A DNA stretch of 12,772 bases from JASHVB01 sp049522565 (lineage in GTDB: Bacteria; Pseudomonadota; Alphaproteobacteria; Acetobacterales; Acetobacteraceae): assembly GCA_049522565.1 (NCBI GenBank), contig JBEKNT010000173.1, positions 1-12,772 on the forward strand, in the 5' to 3' direction. Shown piece after piece: positions 6,552 through 12,772 of this stretch. The notes under the pieces were generated by a model. The model searched no databases. It saw only the letters and a list, made by a program, of their open reading frames with translations, and was not told the DNA's origin. Position 1 is the stretch's first letter; the number at the start of each line of letters is the position of its first letter. The position numbers and the translations under genes were made by a program.

Positions 6552-7384
6552 CAGCGGAACAGCGAATCGGCGGTCTGGCGGTCCCGTCCGGGCCTTTCCC
6601 TGAACTGCGCGCCGGCAATCTGGGGGTCCGTGTCGCCGCCACGCCAGCCGAAATCGACGCGGTTCAGGCGCTGCGCTTTCGGGTGTTCTATCGTGAACTC
6701 GGCGCCATGGCCGACGCCGAGACCGCTCGCACCGGCCGTGACAGTGACCGATTCGACACGATTGCCGATCACTTGCTCGTGGTCGACCACGCGATCGGAG
6801 CGGGGGCCGAGGGCGTTGTCGGCACCTACCGGCTGATCAAGCGTGACGCGGCCGCGCAACTCGGCCGGTTCTATTCGGCCGACGAATACGACATCGCGCC
6901 GATCCTGGCATTTCCGGGCCGGATCATGGAACTCGGCCGTTCCTGTGTGGATGTCGCGTATCGCAACCGCGCCGCCATGCAGTTGTTGTGGCGTGGCATC
7001 GCCGCCTACGTATTCCATTACCAGATCGACCTGATGTTCGGCTGCGCCAGTCTGCCGGGCACCGATCCGGACGCGCTGGGGCTGGAACTCACCTATCTCT
7101 ATCAGAACCACCTGGCGCCCCCCGCGGTGCGGCCGCGCGCGTTGCCGCACCGCTTCGTGGAGATGCGGCGGCTGCCGCCCGAGCCGATCGATCCCAGGCG
7201 CGCATTGGCGCAACTGCCGCCGCTGATCAAAGGCTACCTGCGACTCGGCGGCTTCGTCGGCGACGGCGCGGTGATCGACCGCCAGTTCAACACCACGGAC
7301 ATCGCGGTGGTCGTGAAGACCGACCTGGTCACCGACAAATACTACCGCCACTACGAGCGGCAACTGCGCGAGGCACTGGATTAG
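6548..7384 (+). CDS. olsB: L-ornithine N-alpha-acyltransferase (OlsB-like GNAT), ornithine-lipid synthesis
   Basis: OlsB transfers a 3-hydroxyacyl chain from acyl carrier protein to the alpha-amino group of ornithine, giving lyso-ornithine lipid. The 278-residue product shows the family hallmarks: ALRFRVFY (41-48), FDTIADHLLVVD (69-80), GTYRL (92-96), the central ELGRSCVDVAYRN (128-140) with LWRGIAAY (147-154), FGCASLPGTDP (164-174), PPLIKGYLRLGG (224-235) and FNTTDIAVVV (247-256). The same domain occurs in proteins labelled 'hemolysin-like GNAT', so the exact acyl product is inferred. The GTG start overlaps the Fur-type stop, with no strong ribosome-binding site, so reinitiation is likely. 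The second-step enzyme (OlsA, a PlsC-type acyltransferase) is not next door; lnt follows instead after 64 bases. Confidence 0.87.
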   Translation: MTAEQRIGGLAVPSGPFPELRAGNLGVRVAATPAEIDAVQALRFRVFYRELGAMADAETARTGRDSDRFDTIADHLLVVDHAIGAGAEGVVGTYRLIKRDAAAQLGRFYSADEYDIAPILAFPGRIMELGRSCVDVAYRNRAAMQLLWRGIAAYVFHYQIDLMFGCASLPGTDPDALGLELTYLYQNHLAPPAVRPRALPHRFVEMRRLPPEPIDPRRALAQLPPLIKGYLRLGGFVGDGAVIDRQFNTTDIAVVVKTDLVTDKYYRHYERQLREALD

Positions 7385-7448
7385 CGACGGCGCGGAGCGG
7401 CGGGAAAGCCTGACCTTCGCGTCGCGAACCCTGTCGCGCGTTGCGGCG

Positions 7449-8954
7449 TTGCGCGGCCTGCGCGCCGACCTGGCCGCCCTCGGCCTGGGCGCGTTCGCTG
7501 CGCTGGCTTTGCCGCCGCTCTATGTCCTGCCGGTGCTGCTGGTGTCGCTGACCGGCCTGCTGGCGCAAATCGACGCCGCGCCGGGGCCAGCGGTGGCAGC
7601 CCGGCGCGGCTGGTGGTTCGGTTTCGGTCTGCATCTGGTCGGACTCTACTGGATCACCGAGGCGATCCTGATCGAGGCCGCGCGGTTCTGGTGGTTCGTG
7701 CCGATCGCCGTGCCGGCCCTGGCGGCAGCGCTGGCGGCTTTCATTGCCGCCGCCGCCTGGGCGGCGCGCTTCGCGCGTGCCGGCTGGCCACGCGTTCTGG
7801 CCCTCGCCGGCGCCTGGGTGCTGGCCGACATCGCCCGACAATTCATCGGCACCGGCTTTCCGTGGAACTTGCTCGGGAGCGTTTGGGAGTTCCCCGGCCC
7901 GCTTGGCGACGTGTTCATCCAGCCGGCGGCGTTGGTGAGTGTGCACGGCCTGACGCTCCTCACCGCGCTGCTGGCGCTGACGCCCGCGTTGAGCTGGCGC
8001 TGGCGCGGCGCCGGCGCCGCGCTGTTGGTCGCCTGGGCAGCGTTCGGCATCATCCGTCTGCAACAGCCACTGCCACCACCGCCAAGCCTGAATGTGGTGC
8101 TGGTTCAGGGCAACGTGGCGGAAGGGCAAAAGTGGGACCGCGCGTTGATCAACGGGATCTTCGAGCGCTACCTGCGCCTCACGCGCGAGGGCATGGCGCG
8201 CAGCGGCAGCGGTCCGGCGGTGGTGGTCTGGCCGGAAACCGCGTCGCCGTTCCTGCTGCAACAGGATGCGGCGGCGCGCCAGTATATCGCCGAGGCGACG
8301 CAGGGCGCCCCGGCGTTGATCGGCGCGCTGCGGTTCGACCGGGACAGCAGACTACGCAACAGCCTGTTTGCGCTGACCGGCTCCGGCAGCATCGCTGCGG
8401 TCTACGACAAGTGGCATCTGGTGCCGTTCGGTGAATACCAGCCCGCCTGGTTCCCGGCACGAATCCAGATCGTGCCCGGCGGCGGACTCTCGCCCGGACC
8501 TGGTCCCCGCACGCTGCATATCCCCGGCCTGCCGCCGGTCGGGCCGTTGATCTGCTACGAGGCGATCTTTCCCGGGCAGGTGGTGGACTCCGCGGATCGG
8601 CCGGCCTGGATGGTCAACATCACCAACGACGCCTGGTTCGGCGATTCGAGCGGCCCCCGCCAGCACCTCGCCGCCGCGCGCATGCGGGCAGTGGAGGAAG
8701 GCCTGCCGCTGCTGCGCGCCGCCAATACCGGGATCACGGCGGCGTTCGATTCCCGGGGCCACGAGCTGGCGCGACTCGAACGGGCGACGGCCGGCTCGCT
8801 GGTGGTTCCCCTGCCTGCTGCCCTGCCGGCGACGCCGTTTGCCCTATGGGGTCTGGTGATTCCATTTCTGTTCGCTGGCGGCGTTCTTGCTCTTGGGTTG
8901 CTGGCGGGGCGAAGCCATGCTTGGTCGCATAGGCGAGGGCCAAGGATTGTATGA
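7449..8954 (+). CDS. lnt: Apolipoprotein N-acyltransferase
   Basis: Lnt adds the third acyl chain to the N-terminal Cys of lipoproteins in the inner membrane. About six hydrophobic segments occupy residues 8-203 (for example LGLGAFAALALPPLYVLPVL and PIAVPALAAALAAFIAAAAW), followed by a nitrilase-type periplasmic domain (214-450) and a last membrane helix (464-484). The catalytic triad is intact: Glu263 in VVWPETASPF, Lys321 in YDKWHLVPFGEY, Cys369 in ICYEAIFPG. The substrate-loop motif ITNDAWFGDSSGPRQH is at 391-406. Length (501) is normal. The start is uncertain: TTG 7449 has no ribosome-binding site, and the frame is open upstream with only CTG candidates (7410, 7431). It follows olsB on the same strand and probably belongs to the same transcript. 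Confidence 0.96.
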   Translation: MRGLRADLAALGLGAFAALALPPLYVLPVLLVSLTGLLAQIDAAPGPAVAARRGWWFGFGLHLVGLYWITEAILIEAARFWWFVPIAVPALAAALAAFIAAAAWAARFARAGWPRVLALAGAWVLADIARQFIGTGFPWNLLGSVWEFPGPLGDVFIQPAALVSVHGLTLLTALLALTPALSWRWRGAGAALLVAWAAFGIIRLQQPLPPPPSLNVVLVQGNVAEGQKWDRALINGIFERYLRLTREGMARSGSGPAVVVWPETASPFLLQQDAAARQYIAEATQGAPALIGALRFDRDSRLRNSLFALTGSGSIAAVYDKWHLVPFGEYQPAWFPARIQIVPGGGLSPGPGPRTLHIPGLPPVGPLICYEAIFPGQVVDSADRPAWMVNITNDAWFGDSSGPRQHLAAARMRAVEEGLPLLRAANTGITAAFDSRGHELARLERATAGSLVVPLPAALPATPFALWGLVIPFLFAGGVLALGLLAGRSHAWSHRRGPRIV

Positions 8955-9008
8955 AAACTAAGACTATCGTCTATATTATACGCGTTTGGCGGAATTTTAC
9001 CCAGATGC

Positions 9009-9037
9009 TTGACAATTTCCGGTTGTTTGGTTAAGAC
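9009..9037 (+). promoter_or_regulatory. Candidate sigma-70-type promoter before the XRE-family gene
   Basis: A perfect TTGACA (9009-9014) is followed after 17 bases by TAAGAC (9032-9037), a fair -10. It lies in the 173-base AT-richer gap after lnt. This is the best-looking -35 box I see in the window. It suggests that the regulator is transcribed separately from fur-olsB-lnt. Confidence 0.5.
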
Positions 9038-9127
9038 CGTCCCAGAACCCCACGGGAAAGCGAACCCGGTTGCAGGTGGTGTGCCATGAGTGTACCGATG
9101 TGGGAAGAACTGAAGGGGGACGCGCGC

Positions 9128-9586
9128 ATGTCACGCGCCGAGCAATTGGGCGGAACGGATCGTGAAGGTCGGCCCAGCCCGATCGATGTGCATGTCGGGT
9201 CCCGCATCCGCCTGCGCCGCACATTGCTTGGCATGTCGCAGGAACGGCTGGGCGAGGCGCTCGGTCTCACCTTCCAGCAAGTGCAGAAGTATGAGCGCGG
9301 CGTGAATCGCGTGGGTGCCTCGCGCCTGTTCGACCTGTCGCGCGTGCTCGATGTGCCGATCAGCTTCTTTTTCGACGACATGCCGGACAGCCTGGCCAGC
9401 AGCCTGGGCCCGCCGCTGAGCCGGCGGCCCACCGGGTTTACCGAGACCCCCGATGGTTTCGGCGATGACACGCTGAGCCGGCGGGAGACGCTGGAACTGG
9501 TACGCGCCTATTACCGCATTACCGATCCGGCGGTCCGCAAGCGCGTGTTCGACCTGATCAAATCGATGGGCCCGGCGGAGACCTGA
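9128..9586 (+). CDS. Cro/CI (XRE) family helix-turn-helix regulator
   Basis: The helix-turn-helix domain spans residues about 21-82 (VHVGSRIRLRRTLLGMSQE, RLGEALGLTFQQVQKYERG, VNRVGASRLFDLSRVLDVP), followed by FFFDD and a short, variable C-terminal region ending in ETLELVRAYYRITDPAVRKRVFDLIKS-type helices. This is a very common alphaproteobacterial small regulator with no ligand domain; its targets are unknown. The ATG at 9128 is preferred (152 residues) because AAGGGGGA (9113-9120) sits 7 bases upstream. ATG 9086, with AGGTGG 6 bases before it, would add 14 residues with unusual codons (AGT, GTA). In many alphaproteobacteria such a gene stands between lnt and metK; here metK is absent and a DUF2244 gene converges on it with a gap of only 7 bases. 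Confidence 0.92.
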   Translation: MSRAEQLGGTDREGRPSPIDVHVGSRIRLRRTLLGMSQERLGEALGLTFQQVQKYERGVNRVGASRLFDLSRVLDVPISFFFDDMPDSLASSLGPPLSRRPTGFTETPDGFGDDTLSRRETLELVRAYYRITDPAVRKRVFDLIKSMGPAET

Positions 9587-9597
9587 CTCGGCGTCAG
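9583..9597. terminator. Small hairpin spanning both convergent stop codons
   Basis: CTGAC (9583-9587) and GTCAG (9593-9597) pair across a 5-base loop. The stem contains the TGA of the XRE-type gene and the TGA of the opposing DUF2244 gene. It is short and has no T-run, so it is at most a weak bidirectional signal. Confidence 0.25.
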
Positions 9598-10127
9598 TCG
9601 CAACTATTCCTATGCTCACGCAATTGTGAATTCTCGAACGTCGGATTTCGCCTGCGGTGCAGTGCGGCGCCGAGCGCCGCGGCAAGGTCGCGCTTTTCCG
9701 TCTCGCCCAGCGCGGCGCCGATCTCCTCGCGCACATTGCGGGCCGTGAGGACGAGTCGCGGCACCCGTCCGGGCGCTTCCTCGACCACGACATTCAGCCA
9801 GGCCGCGCTGAGCGACCGTTCCCGCCGCCGCCCGCTGGCGTCGATGCGAACGATCCGCAGCGCGTCCTCGCTCAGCAGGACCAGTTCGCTCGCTCGCGCC
9901 CGGCGGGCGTTCAACTGGATCAGCCACAGCGCCAGGCCGACCTCCCCCACGGAAAAGCCGATCACCGGCCACGCGCCGATCAGCCAGAAGCGCAGCGCCG
10001 TCAGGCCACACAGCGTGGCGATGACGCCGAGCAGAATGGCGAGGCCGCGCGGGGAGAGGCTGCGATGCGGCACGATCACCGCTTCGAACAGCAGCGCGCC
10101 TGAAGCGGGATGCTCTTGCTCCGGCAT
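9594..10127 (-). CDS. DUF2244 family inner-membrane protein
   Basis: The 177-residue product has a short cytoplasmic start with FEAVIVPHRSLSPRG (29 residues in all), two membrane helices (about 30-49 and 51-68, GLAILLGVIATLCGLTALRF and WPVIGFSVGEVGLALWLI), and a soluble domain (75-155) with LVLLSEDALRIVRID, then WLNVVVEE, LVLTARNVREEIGAAL and EKRDLAAALGAAL. That order is typical of DUF2244 proteins, whose function is unknown. The start is set at ATG 10127; 30 more in-frame codons exist upstream but they are Arg-rich and unlike the family. No clear ribosome-binding site is visible. DUF2244 and nth are often neighbours in alphaproteobacteria (from memory), and here they diverge from a 98-base gap. 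Confidence 0.85.
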   Translation of the reverse strand: MPEQEHPASGALLFEAVIVPHRSLSPRGLAILLGVIATLCGLTALRFWLIGAWPVIGFSVGEVGLALWLIQLNARRARASELVLLSEDALRIVRIDASGRRRERSLSAAWLNVVVEEAPGRVPRLVLTARNVREEIGAALGETEKRDLAAALGAALHRRRNPTFENSQLREHRNSCD

Positions 10128-10188
10128 CGCGCGGATGTAGCGCTCTGGTGGCCGGTGGAACAACCGGGCCGCCTCTCGGCCCCGACGC

Positions 10189-10218
10189 TTGCCAGCCCCG
10201 TGGCAGCCGCGCGACAAT
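10189..10218 (+). promoter_or_regulatory. Candidate promoter giving a leaderless nth transcript
   Basis: TTGCCA (10189-10194) and GACAAT (10213-10218) are separated by 18 bases. The -10 ends 7 bases before the nth ATG, so transcription would begin at or next to the start codon. That agrees with the absence of a ribosome-binding site. Confidence 0.35.
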
Positions 10219-10225
10219 CATTCGC

Positions 10226-10957
10226 ATGCCGACAGGACCGCAGCCCGCCAAACCGCAGCGCCGCAAGTCGCGGACCATGACCCTGGCCGAGGTGCGCGCG
10301 TTCCTGGGAGCGCTGGCCAAGGCCAATCCCAACCCGCGCAGCGAACTGGCGTTCATCGATCCCTATACGCTGCTGATCGCGGTCGTGCTGTCGGCGCAGG
10401 CGACCGACGTCTCGGTCAACCGAGCCACCGCCACGCTGTTCCAGGAGGCGCGCACGCCGGAGGCGATGGTCCGGCTCGGCGTCGAGGGTGTCGCCAGGCA
10501 TATCCGTTCGATCGGATTGTGGCAGGGCAAGGCGCGCAACGTGGTGGAACTGTCGCGCCAGCTTCTCGATCAGCATGGCGGGCAGGTGCCGCGCGATCGC
10601 GCGGCGCTGGAGACGCTGCCGGGCGTCGGCCGCAAGACCGCCAATGTCGTGCTGAACGTGGCGTTCGGCGAAAGCACCATGGCGGTCGATACGCACATCT
10701 TCCGCCTCGGTAACCGCACCGGCATCGCCCCCGGGGACACCCCGCGCGCGGTGGAGGACGCCCTGCTCCGCCGCGTGCCCGCGGAGCTGCTGCGCGACGC
10801 GCATCATTGGCTGATCTTGCACGGCCGCTATGTATGCAAGGCGCGGATGCCGGAGTGCTGGCGCTGCGTCGCCGCCAAATGGTGCGGTTTCAAGGAGAAG
10901 ACGCCGCCGCCCGTGGCGAAGCCGCCGAAGAAGCTCGCGCCGACGGCGGCGGGCTGA
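10226..10957 (+). CDS. nth: Endonuclease III (bifunctional DNA glycosylase/AP lyase)
   Basis: This base-excision repair enzyme removes oxidised pyrimidines and cleaves at the abasic site. The 243-residue product has the helix-hairpin-helix LPGVGRKTANVVL (131-143) with catalytic Lys137, and catalytic Asp155 in MAVDTHIFRLGNRTG. The iron-sulfur loop has exact spacing C-x6-C-x2-C-x5-C (Cys204, 211, 214, 220). VLSAQATDVSVNRAT (54-68) is the conserved substrate-side segment. An N-terminal basic tail (1-20) and a Lys/Pro/Ala C-terminal tail extend the E. coli-size core. ATG 10226 is chosen; the frame opens earlier (10148), but that part overlaps the gap and the adjacent gene's upstream region. ATG 10277 is a possible shorter start. 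No ribosome-binding site is seen before either. Confidence 0.96.
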   Translation: MPTGPQPAKPQRRKSRTMTLAEVRAFLGALAKANPNPRSELAFIDPYTLLIAVVLSAQATDVSVNRATATLFQEARTPEAMVRLGVEGVARHIRSIGLWQGKARNVVELSRQLLDQHGGQVPRDRAALETLPGVGRKTANVVLNVAFGESTMAVDTHIFRLGNRTGIAPGDTPRAVEDALLRRVPAELLRDAHHWLILHGRYVCKARMPECWRCVAAKWCGFKEKTPPPVAKPPKKLAPTAAG

Positions 10958-10970
10958 GTGGCCGCCGTCG
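10941..10970. terminator. Perfect 10-base hairpin between convergent nth and RTX genes
   Basis: CGACGGCGGC (10941-10950) is exactly complementary to GCCGCCGTCG (10961-10970), and the 10-base loop contains the nth stop codon. There is no T-run on either side. It may act as a transcript 3'-end stabiliser or a GC-type terminator serving both converging genes (nth ends at 10957, the RTX gene at 11001). Confidence 0.5.
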
Positions 10971-11000
10971 ACGCGACAACGGTCTGTCCCTGGTCTCGCC

Positions 11001-12772
11001 TCAAACCTGGATGAACTTGGTCGAGTCGAATGTCCAGGGTGTGGTGCCGTTGGTGGTGATCACGCCGATCTCGGTTCCGCCGCCCGTGAAGCTGCCGTTC
11101 GCGCTGTAGTACAGCGCCCCGGTATCCTGCTCGTAAACGAACGCTCCGTTGCCGCCGTCGCTCAGCACGGTTGTCAGGCGCGCGCCGACATTCGCCACGC
11201 TCTTCAGGTCGGCTGTGGAAAGCGCCGCGCCACCCAGGTTGTAGATGTTGCCGGACAGCGTCGCGCTGCCTGTCGTATCCAGCGCGATCTTGTCATTGTT
11301 TGCCGAACTGAAGTTTTCGATGGTGGTCAGGTTGCCGGCACTGTCCTGATTGAGCACGAACGTGTCGGCGCCGCTGTTGCCGGTGACGAAGTTCAATCCG
11401 CCGCCGCCGATGACCATACTGGCATTCGAGCCGGTCAGGACGATGGTGTCATTGCCGGCGCCGCCCGTCACCGTCTCGGTATTGGCCACCGACAGCTTGT
11501 TGGTGCCCTTGGCCAGGGTCAGGCTGTCGGTGCCCGACCCGAGATCGACCGAGCCGTTGGCGAGCACGGTACCCAGTGTGATCGTGTCGTTCCCACTGCC
11601 CCCGATCAGCGTGTTGACGTTGCTGACCGTGCCGGTGTTGGCGCCGTTGCCAAGGGTGAGCTTGTTGGTCCCGGCGCCGAGATCGACCGACATGCCGGTG
11701 GTCAGGGCGGTGGCGAGCGTGATCGTGTCGTTGCCGGTGCCCCCGACGATGGTCTCGGTGTTGGCGACGGTGGCCGCGTTCGTAAAGTTGCCGAAGGTCA
11801 GCTTGTCATTGCCGGCGCCCAGGTCGATCGAGCCGTTGGTCTCGGCGGCGCCCAGCGTGATGCTGTCGTTGCCTGACCCTCCAACGATGGTCTCGGTGTT
11901 GGCGATGGTCGCGGAATTGGTACCGTTCGCCAGGGTGATGCTGTCGTTCCCAGTGCCCAGATCGATCGACCCGCTGGCGATCGCGGTGCCCAGGGTGATC
12001 GTGTCGTTGCCGGTTCCGCCGATCAAGGTGCCAATATTGCTGACCGTGCCGCTATTGGCGACGTTGGCGAGCGTCAGCTTGTTGGCGCCGGCGCCAAGGT
12101 CCACCAGCATGGCGGTTGTCAGGGCGGTGGCCAGGTTGATCGAGTCGTTGCCGCTGCCACCGATCAGCGTCTCGACGTTGGTGACCGAGCCGGTGTTGGC
12201 GACGTTGGCGAGTGTCAGCTTGTTGGCCCCGCCGCCGAGATCGACCGCCATGGCGGCGGTCAGTGCCGTGCCCAGCGTGATCGTATCGTTGCCGCTGCCG
12301 CCGATCAGCGTGTTGACGTTGCTGACCGTGCCGGCATTGGCGACATTGGCGAGGGTCAGCTTGTTCGCGCCGGCGCCGAGATCGACCGACATGCCGGTGG
12401 TCAGCGCGGTTGCCAGAGTGATCGTGTCATTGCCGGTGCCGCCGGCGATCGTCTCGGTGTTGGCGACCGTCGCGCTGTTGGTGAAGTTGCCGAAGGTCAG
12501 GGCGTCGTTGCCGGCACCCAGATCGATCGAAGCCGCAACCGCGGCGGTGCCCAGGGTGATGGCGTCTGCGCCCGTCCCGCCGATCAGCGTGGCGACGTTC
12601 TTGACGGTGCCGGTATTGCTAGCGTTGGCGAGCGTCAGTTCGTTCACCCCGGCACCCAGATCGATCGACACCGCGTCGGTCAGCGCGCTGGCGAGCGTGA
12701 TCGTGTCGTTGCCGGTGCCGCCGGTGACGGTCTCGGTGTTGGCGACGGTCGCGGTATTGCTGAAGTTGCCGA
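11001..12772 (-). CDS. RTX/hemolysin-type repeat protein, C-terminal 590 residues (5' end outside window)
   Basis: The frame runs off the right edge; bases 12672-12772 are also open and continue the repeats. Nine full units of 46-47 residues plus a partial one cover 11466-12772. Each opens with a calcium-binding RTX-type nonapeptide (GGTGNDTIT and similar) and has a second glycine-rich turn (DLGAGNDxL or DLGAGANKL). A degenerate unit and a non-repeat domain follow (residues 1-154 from base 11465: GADTFVLNQ, then IENFSSANNDKIAL, FVYEQDTGALYYS), ending in WTFDSTKFIQV. Such C-termini carry the uncleaved type I secretion signal in the family, so export by an ABC/HlyD/TolC machine is inferred; no such genes are in view. 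It is probably a surface or adhesin-like protein; no enzymatic domain is seen in this part. The gene converges with nth. Confidence 0.88.
   Translation of the reverse strand, partial: GNFSNTATVANTETVTGGTGNDTITLASALTDAVSIDLGAGVNELTLANASNTGTVKNVATLIGGTGADAITLGTAAVAASIDLGAGNDALTFGNFTNSATVANTETIAGGTGNDTITLATALTTGMSVDLGAGANKLTLANVANAGTVSNVNTLIGGSGNDTITLGTALTAAMAVDLGGGANKLTLANVANTGSVTNVETLIGGSGNDSINLATALTTAMLVDLGAGANKLTLANVANSGTVSNIGTLIGGTGNDTITLGTAIASGSIDLGTGNDSITLANGTNSATIANTETIVGGSGNDSITLGAAETNGSIDLGAGNDKLTFGNFTNAATVANTETIVGGTGNDTITLATALTTGMSVDLGAGTNKLTLGNGANTGTVSNVNTLIGGSGNDTITLGTVLANGSVDLGSGTDSLTLAKGTNKLSVANTETVTGGAGNDTIVLTGSNASMVIGGGGLNFVTGNSGADTFVLNQDSAGNLTTIENFSSANNDKIALDTTGSATLSGNIYNLGGAALSTADLKSVANVGARLTTVLSDGGNGAFVYEQDTGALYYSANGSFTGGGTEIGVITTNGTTPWTFDSTKFIQV
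11466..12772 (-). repeat. Tandem 138/141-base repeats in the RTX gene, two classes
   Basis: Reading along the minus strand, units start at 12722 (141), 12581 (138), 12443 (141), 12302 (141), 12161 (141), 12020 (138), 11882 (138), 11744 (141) and 11603 (138), preceded by the end of another 138-base unit at the window edge. The 141-base class (A) has DLGAGANKLTLANVAN and ends NVxTLI; the 138-base class (B) has SIDLGAGNDxLTF and ends ANTETI. The order from N- to C-terminus is (B)-A-B-A-A-A-B-B-A-B. Confidence 0.85.

Noticed and set aside
8965..8980. TATATTATA just after lnt as a -10 box
   Set aside because: No acceptable -35 at 16-19 bases upstream; the TTGACA-containing promoter at 9009 is the better candidate.
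10830..11876. Plus-strand open frame of 348 codons opposite the RTX repeats
   Set aside because: Periodic translation simply mirrors the tandem repeats of the minus-strand RTX gene, and its start lies inside nth in another frame.
11466..12772. CRISPR array suggested by regular repetition
   Set aside because: Units are 138-141 bases, contiguous, with no unique spacers, and translate into glycine-rich RTX units in one frame.
1..12772. tRNA or rRNA genes, riboswitches and attachment sites
   Set aside because: No cloverleaf, rRNA segment, known riboswitch core or direct att-type duplication could be recognised by eye.

Overview
The window is high-GC DNA with GC-rich third codon positions. Its gene families (a Ros/MucR-type regulator, a Cys-less Fur-family repressor, an ornithine-lipid acyltransferase, a compact HTH regulator after lnt, and a DUF2244-nth pair) point to an alphaproteobacterium. 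Rhodospirillales, possibly Acetobacteraceae, is my best guess; there is no rRNA or marker that would settle it.

Layout from left to right. (1) 1-4334, plus strand: the C-terminal part of a thioester-type bacterial alpha-2-macroglobulin, then pbpC (penicillin-binding protein 1C) overlapping its stop by 4 bases. This is the classic periplasmic protease-trap plus peptidoglycan-synthase pair. A nested palindromic intergenic-type repeat lies inside the 5' end of pbpC. (2) 4335-5004: a scar with no intact gene, holding an AT-richer stretch and a broken IS1-type transposase fragment. (3) 5005-5757: a TusA-family sulfur carrier gene (minus) and a MucR/Ros regulator gene (plus) that diverge from a shared 96-base promoter region. 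(4) 5985-8954, plus strand: a Fur-family repressor with a long Ala/Pro-rich tail, overlapped by an olsB-like ornithine-lipid N-acyltransferase gene, then lnt (apolipoprotein N-acyltransferase). (5) 8955-9586: a promoter region and a Cro/CI-type regulator. (6) 9594-10957: DUF2244 membrane protein (minus) diverging from nth (endonuclease III, plus). (7) 11001-12772, minus strand: the C-terminal 590 residues of a large, repetitive RTX/hemolysin-type secreted protein that runs off the right edge.

Several genes concern the cell envelope: peptidoglycan repair (A2M with PBP1C), membrane lipid (OlsB), lipoprotein acylation (Lnt) and an exported repeat protein. Three regulators (MucR, Fur-type, XRE-type) sit beside them. 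The fur-olsB-lnt-XRE order looks like a condensed version of a conserved alphaproteobacterial block that normally also carries miaB-phoH-ybeY-corC between fur and lnt; this comparison is from memory.

I did not find a clear undescribed defence or mobile system. The best leads are the Fur-olsB coupling with an altered Fur metal site, the repeat-derived N-terminus of PBP1C, the MucR finger lacking its last His, and the higher-order repeat architecture of the RTX protein.
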